The position numbers were made by a program, and so were the translations under genes. Below, in pieces: positions 1 through 10,921 of a DNA stretch of 64,000 bases (within the stretch, counting starts at the first letter, position 1; every line of letters begins with the position of its first letter). A model generated the notes under the pieces. That model had not been told where the DNA came from and made no database searches. It worked only from the letters and a program-made list of their open reading frames with translations. The stretch spans positions 42,731 to 106,730 of the forward strand of contig JACYXH010000317.1 in the NCBI GenBank assembly GCA_026745465.1, given 5' to 3'. The DNA is from Lota lota. Taxonomy: Eukaryota > Chordata > Actinopteri > Gadiformes > Lotidae.

Positions 1-131
1 ATGATTTCTACATCAAATTCATAATACTCATGAAAAATGTAAACACCAAAAAAACTCGTCCATCAAAAATCACCCAACATTGAAGAAAGAAATGGTTCAA
101 ACCACATTTTCTATTGTGTGTATATATGCAG

Positions 132-906
132 CACACATGGTAGAGAGGCCCTGCTGGACAGCATCTTGACCATGGAGAACTACTGTGAGAAGTTCCAGCT
201 GCTGCTCTATCTGGAGGAGCTGCAGATGCAGATTGACATCAAGCGCTACAACATCCCCAACAGTGACAAAGAATACGCGACCATGTCCAAAGACCCAACA
301 AACAAGAAACTTCTCGTCCTGGAGGTAGAGACCCATCTTTCCCACACATTGCCTCATCTTATCTCCGAGCGTGCCATGCACTCGCTCACTTACTTACTCA
401 TGGACTCATTGTTCTTAATTAGGCTTGCTGCTATCTTTACTCATGTTGTCATCCTCAGGTGCCCGGAGTGGCTGAGAACCGTCCGTCTGTTCTGTGTGGG
501 GACAAGATCCTGGTGTGTCCAAAAGGGGAAACCAGGGAGAAGTATTGTGGCTACGTTCATGCACTGCATCTGGAAGCGGTCAAACTGGGCTTCAGCTCAA
601 AGTAAGACGGTCCAAAGGTCTAAAATGGAAATGAGCTCACAGATGCACTAGGCCTGACTTCACAGTGGCCCACCTATGCTAACGTAATTTACAACAGTTT
701 CCCTTGACGGTGTCTGTCCGTGACTACAGGCTACTGGATCGCTTCATAGATGGCATGAAGTTCAGCGTTGAGTTCACCGTGTGCCGTTTGCCCATGCGGC
801 TGCAGCATCGGGCCGCTGAGCTGGCGACGAAGCACGGGCTTGGCAGGGTTTTGTTCCCCATCAGGCCTCCTCCTCTGGAGACCGAGCCAGAACTACCCTC
901 GCTCAG
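132..906 (+). other. mov10: mov10 exons before the helicase core (132-324, 459-601, 730-906)
   Basis: These three exons encode the region just N-terminal to RecA domain 1. It is recognisable from the stretches [33 protein letters not shown] and [15 protein letters not shown], which match the MOV10 beta-rich stalk/1B-like region. Exon phases fit: exon 132-324 ends on a full codon, 459-601 leaves two bases, and 730-906 completes that codon and leaves two more. Position 132 follows a TATATATGCAG acceptor, so bases 1-131 are intron. Confidence 0.85.
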
Positions 907-3900
907 GTGGGCACTGGATCAAAAGGGGGGTGTTCTGGTTGTACTTCCCTGAAAGTAAATGTGGGAGTGGATTGATTCAGCAATTGGGCATTTTTGCATT
1001 TAGGATGAGCAGTGTTTTTATCCAAAGCATCTTAAGAGGACAGTTTGTGTCACTTACCTCGTAAGGGAGTTTCTCTTGCGGGACATGAACATATGAACTG
1101 TTCTCCCAGGGGAATTGAACCACTAGGTTATTATTTTACTACTGTTTGGTGCCATACTCTACCAACATGAGCTACACGTATATATATACACCTGTAGAAC
1201 GGGAGACTCAACAGATACACCTGGCAACATACACACTCATTTAACATAACCTAAACTTAACCATCCTTGAATTTATACTGAAGTTTGATCTTTGTAGCTT
1301 AGACCTAAAAGAAAAATCATTATCATGTTTACATCACCTCAGCTTAAGCAACGTACGCACCTCTGTTGCTAAGTTGAAGCATCAAGAAGTTGCAGTGGCA
1401 AGTAGATTTGCACTTTAGCAGTTTAATAAGAATTTGGGTACAGCCTGACTCCAAGGCGGGAGAGCAAGAATGCACAATGTCCCATCATACACATGGCTTA
1501 TTTATACTTAAAAACATATGAATGTTATACAGTGGGGATCTATGAATATTCGCTAATTATAACCTATGAATGTTAAACAGTGGTAACCTATGAATGTTAA
1601 ACAGTGGTAACCTATGAATGTTAAACAGTGGTAACCTATGAATGTTAAACAGTGGTAACCTATGAATGTTAAACAGTGGTAACCTATGAATGTTAAACAG
1701 TGGTAATCTATGAATGTTAAACAGTGTTAACCTCTTAATGTTAAACAGTGGTAACCTACAAACGTTAAACAGTGGTAACCTACAGACGCCACATCATGGT
1801 GACCTGTGAACATTACATGGTGACCTGTGAACATTACATGGTGACCTGTGAACATTACATGATGACCTGTGAACATTACATGGTGACCTGTTTTACAGCT
1901 AGATCTCATGAGTAATGTCAGTATACTGAAGAGTGGTTAGACACACTAAATGAAAAGTAGAAACTGAATACATTGCTAGAATAGTAGAAGTATATTAGCA
2001 TATATTGTTATCCTATACCAAACCACTTATCACCTTCTTACATACTCGACCCTTTGAACAACCTTGTTATCGCTATAGGCTGTTTGACAGAAAGCTGGAG
2101 GAGAACCCGGAGCAGTACAAGGCCGTACAGCACATCGTGGCCGGGTCCTCTAAACCAGCTCCCTACCTGGTGTTCGGACCGCCGGGGACAGGTGCGTGCC
2201 CTGTGCCGTGTTCAAGGGAGCTGTGTTCTGTGTTGGTTGTTCTTGTTTTCTTTTTGCTTTGTGTTCTACAATGTAGGGATTACAGTCCCGACAGCACATG
2301 TAGTTCTACGAGATGGCAGTCCTACGCAGAGTGATTTAGTACAATTTCTTTGTCTTTGTCTGGTTCTACACATTCAACACATCATTTCTGCTTTATAGGA
2401 TTAACAATGTTTGACCACATGATCATCATGGTCTATTGCATAGTGCATGATGATTGGCATTCAGAGAGCGTGTTGTAGATAAGCAAATAGTTTAACAAGG
2501 GGATCTTGAATGTGTCGCTTGTGTTTGGGAACGAGCTTGAACCATTAGATGATGCCAATAGCCACAACTCTCCTCTGAACACGGTGTTTTGTGCACAGGT
2601 AAAACGGTCACTGTGGTGGAAGCCATCAAGCAGATCGAGAAGACCCAGACATCCTGCCACATCCTGGCCTGTGCCCCCTCTAACAGCGCTTCTGACCTGC
2701 TCTGTAAGAAGATCCTGGAGCACGTGGACGAGCGCAAGGTGTTCCGCATGTACGCCAGCAGCTGGGACCAAAAGAGAGTTCCTGCTGAACTGATGGTCAG
2801 CATCAAACGCTTATTTCTGCATTTAGGGAAATCAAGTGTTACCTTACTTGCTTATTGCGTTCATTGTCAGTTGTCCTCACATTGCATCACTTGTACTACC
2901 TGAGCCACGCTGTGATGTCTGGAGGAGTGTGACTGTATAACGTGTGTATGTGTTCACAGGCCTGCTGTAACCTCACAGGCAGTGTGTATATGTACCCCTT
3001 AAAAGAAGACCTGCTAAAGTACACCATCATTGTCACCACCCTGTGCACCGCTGGAAGGTAGTTAACACTAAATACTAAATAACTACTACTACCACCACTA
3101 CTACCACTACTACTACTACGACTGCTACTACCACCACTACTACTACTATACTACTACTACTACTACTACTACGACTGCTACTACCACCACTACTACCACT
3201 ACTACTACGACTGCTACTACCACCACTACTACTACTATACTACTACTACTACTACTACTACGACTGCTACTACCACCACTACTACTACTTCCACTACCAC
3301 CACTACTACTACTACTGCTACTACCACCACTACTACTACTACTAATACTACTACTACTGCTACTACCACCACTACTACTGCTACTACTTCTACTACTACG
3401 ACTAATAATATAAAAATTAAAATAAAAAGATTCAAGCTGCTCGCAGCTTCTAAAGGTACACTGCCGACACGAGTAAATCATGTTTATATACAATTTTGAG
3501 CAATAGCACTTAGCTTAGCATTTATTCAAATTAACGTTAATTGAGCTATCGACACAACTTGGTACACTTGTTTTGAGAGACGTCTTCTATGTTCTGGGAC
3601 CTTGTGAAGTGGACTTGTGATTGATATAATAACGTTGGCTAAATAAAATATTTAGATTCAAGCACAAGTCGGCCATATCTTCCAATTTCCATGATTTCTT
3701 TCAATCAGACACATCCATAGAACATGTGTAGCTAATTGTGTGTAGCTAAGTCATTTGGGCGTTCATTTTCCCAAAACCTTCACTGTACAGAAATCGATCC
3801 AGATGGATCTTATGTGTCCACAAGGAAAACATTTTCAGCATGTAAAAGAAGGCCTGTGTACCAAGTTTCAGACATATTCATCCATCCGGGCAGCGGGGCT

Positions 3901-6900
3901 GATTGTTTGACTGTGACCACGAATTATAGGGCCCCCTATGGGTGAAGTGGTACCAAACCTTTTGAAGACCTGCTAACCGTGGATACATTTACACTTTTGA
4001 CCAGTCACAGGCTGAGGTTTGGGCGTTGATAATAAAAATAATAATAATACATAATATATAATACAGAACCACCACAATAACAATAGGTATCCACAAATAC
4101 TGTATGAATACCTAATAATTCATATTCTACCATTTGCAATTGCAGCCAGTATAAATCCAAAGCCCCCAAATGTCAACTACACTCTTACTGAAAATACTAA
4201 CATGTTATAATGACACTTTCACTGAACCTTTCCTCATTGGGAAATATGCCATTAACCAAGTATATGTTAAGAATCATGTTTGTGTTTAGTTTCTGTTACG
4301 TAAATTTAAAGGGGTGGCCCTCCTGGAAATGAACCAAGAGTATGTAATGAACCATGTTTGTGTTTTATCTGTTAGGTAAATTTAAAGGGGTGGCCCTCCT
4401 GGAAATGAACCAAGAGTATGTAATGAACCATGTTTGTGTTTTATCTGTTAGGCTAGTCACAGGGGGAATCCCTACTGGACATTTCAGCCATGTGTTTGTC
4501 GACGAGGCAGGACATGCTGTTGAGACTGAATGCATAATCCCGCTGGCAGGTACTGACCCCCCTGTGTGTGTGTTTATATTTATCATATCATGTGGATATG
4601 GCTGCATATCCATGTATTAGCAATACATCATCCTCAGATGCTTTGGATAAAAGCGTCTGTCATTTATTGATCATTGATATTTGATACCTTTGAACAAAGG
4701 CCTCCTCCGGCCAGAGTCTGGTCAGGTGGTCCTCGCGGGAGACCCCAAGCAACTGGGACCCATTCTAAGATCCCCCCTGGTACAGCGATATGGCATGGGT
4801 AAGTGTGTGAAATAAAGAATTCATTCATAATTCGTTGATTCTTTCCTTTAGTCAGCATTGAAAAAGTGTCCGGCAACACCCAACACCACAAAAGGATTTA
4901 AAAAGCACATGCTTAAAGGAAACCTTCTTTTCGGATGGTTTTGGGTCTAAGGGACTAATGCCGCCAACATTATGTTGAATTGGTCCAGTATTGAGCGGGG
5001 AAGCTGCACTCATAGTCCGCAAAAACGGGCTGCGATGTAATCCTTTGGGGATATAGCGCCCTGTTAATGCTCGTCCTCTAAGAGTACTCGTTTCTGCTAC
5101 TGACGGGCCTCAGAATATACTCTACCATTATTGTAAGGACCCCGACAGAGAAATTTAGCTTTATTGTTTTCCTCTGCTTGATCCCGGTCCGTTTGTTATT
5201 GTGTCCAACCCAAGTCCTCCTCAATGAGTAGTCATGCGAGGGTTTACTTCTTGCAGGAAGAGAACGGTGGAAACGTGAGTGAGAGCTGGAGAGAGGAGAG
5301 TTCTTTGTGTTGGACTTCAGAAAGCGTAGTGTAGCGTGTTATCTAAACGATTTGGGTGAAAGAGAGTTGAGATTGGAATGGCAATAAGGAAATATCCTAT
5401 TGGCCCAAAGGATTACATTGCAGCACGTTTGTCGTGGATTACGGGACAGAGTTCTCGCTCAATGCTGCACCAATTTCTCCCAAAAATCCTGAAAGAAAAT
5501 ATGGTTCAGGTGAAAGGTTTTCCTTTAAAGTGCAGTAAAGGGGTGGCGTTTGCACAGAGGAATTTGTAGCAGTGCCTTCTGGAAGGACACAGATAGAGGT
5601 ATGGACACTGGTCGAAGGTTGGGCAAGAGAAGGAAGACACAACACAGCACAGCACAGAACAACATGGATGTCTTGTTATGGAGTAATTTATTTTAAGTAT
5701 TTGATTTAATCTAGAACATGATCATGGGAAGATACAGGCAGCGATTTACCAAGCATTTTCCATGAGGCAATGGGTGCACACGATTCTTACAGGGAAACGT
5801 TCACATCGTGAGCTGCAACAACAAAGTAAACCAAGGGAGGGGGGGGGGGGGGGGGGGGGGTGATCATGTGGAGGGTTGAGGGTTGAGGATTGGCCAGGGC
5901 TGAAGTCAGCCATGGCGGGAGAGACACAGTTAATTTGCAATACCCTATGGGGGGAAGTGGACACGTCTGCAAGGCTGCAAGACGGCTAAAGGAATCAGGA
6001 GATTGGCATGACCTCCGTATCAGACTTCGTGGCTACAGTGGCAATGCAAATGTGGCAATGCGAATGGAAACTACCTTAACACCTTTCAACCAGAGAGAGG
6101 AAGTGGGGCATCTCCAGGTGCAAGGAGAATGTATACAAATGTGTTTTCAATTGATATTAATTATATACAATTATATAATCAAGGTTTGTATAATTTGTAT
6201 ATAATGTGATATAAACATTACGATTAATATTTCCACGACAGGGAGTCAGCATAACCATCCTGCTGTGACAACTGCAATCTATACAAATATTTTTATAGCA
6301 AAAATTATTAATTATAGCTGCATATAGATTATTAAAGTGCCACGTAGGGGTTAGGCATTTTGTTCAACGATACCTAAATAGAGACTGCTGACATTGGGGT
6401 TTGAACCCAGAATCTTTTGGCTGGGAGTCAAACCCCCTACCATTTGACTCTCCTGCCTTTTTTTCCGTTCACTAACACTCAAACTATAGGGCCACAGTAT
6501 GTGTGTGTGTGTGTGTGTTATTGTGTAGCTGTCATTGAATCTGGATTCTCCTGTCGACAGATAAGTCTCTGTTGGAACGTCTCATGGCCACCATGCCTCT
6601 GTACCAGAAGATAGTTGTTGACCATGGAGATGAGGAAGACAGTGACAACGACAAAGTCAGGGATGAAGATGAGGAAGACTCAAAGCAGGAGGCTTTCGAC
6701 CCCCGTTTTGTAACAAAGTTGTTGTGCAACTACAGGTTTGTCTTATTCATTAGCTTCTATAATTGCCGTTATTCACGGGTTATCTTAGCGTTTGATATGC
6801 CCTGGCTATTCCTTTTATTCTACTTTTGCCTTCCTTCTAAAGGTCTCATCCTGCCATCCTGAAGATCCCTAATGACCTCTTCTATGCCGGGGAGCTCCAG

Positions 6901-9900
6901 GTCTGTGCTGACGAAGCCCTCTGCAACTCCTTCTGTAGATGGGAGTATCTTCCTAAGATGGTAATGAACTCACACGCACACACACTTGGGCTGGCCCCAA
7001 TACATCATTTCAAGCTAACGAGTATTCGTTAGGTTTTAAGAAGAAATAATTGAATATGTTTCAATTCACACGGAGTATCTTTCCCTGCCTGAATGGAAGT
7101 CGGCGGAGACCACTGCTGTGAAAACCGATCGTTTTCCCTTTTCATTTCTACAGTGCTTCTTTTTTTTTAATAACGCACAAAGCACAACTACAGTATCACA
7201 TAGGATTGCTGGGTTGACACCAGTGGCTTTCGGATCCACTCATAGGTCTGAGTCTGACTCGTTTACGGCAGACCTTCAATGTAGCCTCAAAGGTTTCTAT
7301 GCCTTCTATACTTTGAGAGTAGGCCTATTTCCAATTATCACAAAGCACATAGTTTTGTTTTTAGAAAATTGGTCAAAAAACATTGCCACCTGTTCTATTC
7401 ATGTTGATAGAATTACCAACCCGTTATTATTGGTAGGTAGAACTTTTTGGTATCTTTTGGCCTCGTTGAAACTAGCTGCTGAATACATTCATCATTAACC
7501 CTTCTAAAACCATACTTGCCTCTTATTTCAATGGCCGCAACTGACCAGTGAGATCACCGCCTGGAAAACCATATCATGGGGAGAAAGCTATGCAATACAT
7601 ATTATTATTATTATTATTACAACCAGTTAGTTAAAAGTCTGTCTGTCGGTCTTGCTGATTCTCACACTGGATGCCAGGTGTCAAAGTGCAAACAAAGTAA
7701 AATGGGTACAATATATAATAATCCAATAATGTTCTATGTTCTATAACGCGCTATTAAATATATATTTGTATTTAATCCCTGGGATATCACTGGTATATTT
7801 GGACGAAATGTAACCTAACCTTCTACCTGCGGTTCGCAAATATGCATAGTGTTGTCTAGTAAAATGATCGAGTTGGCTTTTAATTATATGGAACCCTCCT
7901 AAGTAAAAAATTGAGTTCAACAGTCCAATTGAGTTGACGATTCCCGTGATTTTAATCAGTATAAAACAAGGTCTATCAATAGAATAGTACAAGAACGATA
8001 TTACAGGTCTATCAGCTACTCGGTACCGAGTTCTCTCCACGCAGGGAAAGACAACGAAGCTCGCTCGAGCCTCGCTGGGCTAACACACACATGTCAGTGT
8101 CCAGTTGGGGTTTTTAAGTGTTGAGTTCCCGCCCCCCAGGCGGGACGGTTTTCTTGTCAGTTGCTGGGCAGAATATCTGGTGTACCGGTTCTTCATGCCC
8201 AATTTGGGACCGAGTCTCCACTTTCCGGTGGGACGTCCCTTCTTGTCAGTTGCCGGTTTTCTGTTCATGCTTTGCTTGTTATTTGAGAGCTTCGCTTGTA
8301 GCTTTGCTTGTGCTTTTTCTCAGGTGTCAGACTGAGGAACTGTCATTATGAGTAATTTGTCTTATTGTCTGAGTTTTCGAAGTCTGCACTCAGGATGACC
8401 TTGTCTACTACACAGTACATTTCCTTTTGTCATCAGTTTTCCGTCTACAATAGATATTAAAAAAATATTTATTTTCATAAAAGAAAAAACCTGAAGCATT
8501 CAAACACTGAATGAAGGTTTTGATTACCTACGTAACGAACGAATATCCCAATATTCAAAATCACATTCTGATTGACGGAGTTATTTTGTTTGTAATTCCC
8601 ACCACAATGTACAGGTAAGAACACATGTTAGGAATCAAACTTTAAACAATTGCAAAAAAAAAAAAATACTAAATGTGTATGAGCGTATTAAGGTTGGGCT
8701 AAAGTGAAGACAGACAAACACACACACACACACACATCAACACACACACACCTCCCATTCATCCGTGTACTGGGTCATCACAGGGCTTCCCGGTGATCTT
8801 CCATGGGGTCACTGGTCAGGATGTGCGGGAGGCCAACAGCCCGTCATTCTTCAACATAGCTGAGGTGGAGAAGCTGATGGAGTACGTGAAGAAGCTACTT
8901 GAGAGTCACGGGAGGAAGGGCCGTTACAAAGTCTCACCCAAAGACATTGGCATCATCGCCCCGTACAGGAAACAGGTAGCTACGGCATGCACCCACTTTT
9001 GGTCAAAAGTACACCACCTTTTACTTGATTTGTTCATGTCGTGAAAGGCATGCTGAAAATAAAAAACAACCTTTCCCCCCCCCCTGAATAACAGGTGTTA
9101 AAGATCCGTAAGGGCCTTCAGATATTGGAGAAAGAGCTGCCAAACATCCAGCTCACAAAATACTTGAAGGTGGGAGGCAGAATTATTTCCAGATAATAAA
9201 ACGATGATTGTGCGTTTTCACAAGCGGCTCGTTACAGTGTGTCTCGTGTCAGGTGGGGTCCGTGGAGGAGTTCCAAGGACAGGAGAGGATGGTGATCCTG
9301 GTGTCTACGGTGCGCAGCAGCCCCAAGTACACAGAGCTGGACCAGCAATTCACCCTGGGCTTCGTCAAGAACGAGAAGGTGCCTTACAAACACACTTATG
9401 TAAACAGTCCAAAATGAACACCTGCCGTCAGCCAATGGCAGATAGAGTTGACCATTCGCCAAACAACTGTATAAATGTATATTTATTAAAAACAATAACT
9501 TGGCCGGTAAACTCACCGCCTCAAAATACATTTTTGGGCAAAATTCTAAAAGTACATTTTGGACCCTGTTTAATACAAAGCACAAAAACGAACTCATAAA
9601 TGAATACGTTGTACATGGGTACAGAAGTGTGCTGCAAATAAGCACACACACACATCAAGGTCATCTATGGATACTTTTGTTTGTTGCTTTGGACAGAGAT
9701 TTAATGTTGCAGTGACTCGTGCCAAAGCCCTGCTGATCATGGTGGGAAACCCCAGAGTGCTCAGTACAGACCAGGTTTGGAACAGGTGGGTGTCTTGCTA
9801 TGAATCACTGTTTGGAACTAAAAAGGAGAGAGTATACGAGCTGCAGAAACAAACTAACCCTAGATAATTTATGAATGGAACAATGAAAAGGGAATGTTTG

Positions 9901-10888
9901 TCTGCTGACATTCCTTCGGGTGTCTGGGTTCAGCTGTGCAAAGCTAGTTGTTGTTAGTACTTATTCACTTGTCTGTTTCTCCTCCTCCATCTCTAGCTTT
10001 ATCGAGTACTGTAAAGACAACGGTGGCTACACTGGTTTCTTGCACACAGAGGAAGAGGAGGATGTGGTGGCCAGACTCACCGCCCTATGGCCAAGCATCG
10101 AACCCCAAGGTATTATGCACACAAGCATCAGTGCCCCCATGTTGCAGGCAGTAGCTGGGGCAGATAGACGGGGGGTTCGACTCCCAGCGGGAAGGTACCG
10201 GGTTCGATCCCCAGTGTCCACAGCCTAGCCGTAGGCATCCTTGAGCAAGTTCAGCTCCTCAATGCTATGTATCTGAATTCACTGTAAGCTGTTATCCAAG
10301 CTAGGATTGGATATCAGGTGGGCGGTGGCTTATGGCTAAATGTGCCAATCATATCAGCAGCATAGCTAAGCCCCACCGCACAGAAGTCCTGACTTCTTCC
10401 TTACACCCGGTGGCTTTTACTCTTTTTTTAATTGTCAGAATAAACACATACAATGACAGTTATACCCATGCATCACGACATAATTGTTAGATGTGTTTGA
10501 GAGTGGTAAAAAGGGTTATATGTAAGTACTACAACAGAGATGGAGTACATTTATAAAGGTTTATGGTATTGCGTTATGGTTAAACTTGGGTATAATGTTT
10601 TTATGTTAGATAATTTAGGATTGATTTTATGTTCATCTTTAGAAGTGAATATGTTTATATATCAGTAAATAAATATGGGTATTAACGGTTTACACAAGTG
10701 ATATTTTGGCAAGGTAGCATCAAAGAACCACCATCTGCTGTAGCCTGACTATGGCCTTGTATGGGCCTGGTGCCTCCTGTTATCCAGCCATGCACCAGTC
10801 TGCAGATAACCTTCCCCCCAAAACACAGGCACACAAATAAACACTACACCCCTCCCGCCCACACTCACCTCCTCTCCATTGTGTCATC

Positions 10889-10921
<33 letters not shown>

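Larger units (their letters stand above)
907..2078 (+). other. mov10 intron with SINE and two minisatellites
   Basis: This intron of about 1.2 kb is bounded by CTCAG|GTGGGC and CGCTATAG|GCTG. It holds a minus-strand SINE-like piece (about 1008-1180), a 24-bp tandem repeat (1561-1783) and a 21-bp tandem repeat (1795-1890). I see no other coding potential. Confidence 0.75.
2079..4798 (+). other. mov10: mov10 RecA1 exons (2079-2191, 2599-2795, 2960-3057, 4452-4549, 4700-4798)
   Basis: These five exons make the first RecA-like ATPase domain. Walker A GPPGTGKT is split by the intron at 2192-2598 (GPPGT plus the first base of the next Gly codon before it, KT after it). [12 protein letters not shown] (motif Ia) is in 2599-2795. 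The Walker B box DEAGH starts at 4501. Motif III-like GDPKQLGP lies at 4738-4761. All catalytic residues expected for an active SF1 helicase are present. The fourth of these exons follows a duplicated acceptor (see the 76-bp repeat). Confidence 0.9.
4799..6560 (+). other. mov10 intron of 1.76 kb
   Basis: The intron runs from a GTAAGT donor to a CTGTCGACAG acceptor. It contains a 22-G run (5839-5860), a SINE-head-like piece (about 6380-6460) and a short TG tract (6500-6518). The part 4945-5700 has a different, less AT-rich look and may be an old mobile element, but I cannot name it and see no coding motif. Confidence 0.6.

Noticed and set aside
1100-1180. True tRNA gene on the minus strand
   Set aside because: A- and B-box-like words are present, but the arms do not pair into a cloverleaf and a SINE tail follows.
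1561-1783. Common origin of the 24-bp minisatellite and the 26-bp satellite
   Set aside because: Both contain GTTAAAC and AACCTA, but in a different order and with no shared core beyond about 8 bp. Chance similarity is enough to explain it.
3146-3493. Ser/Val-rich open frames on the minus strand
   Set aside because: They are translations of the CTA/ACC triplet tract in a mov10 intron.
5378-5569. 63-codon frame in a mov10 intron
   Set aside because: No motif, no splice fit to mov10, and no similarity that I recognise. Perhaps part of an old mobile element.
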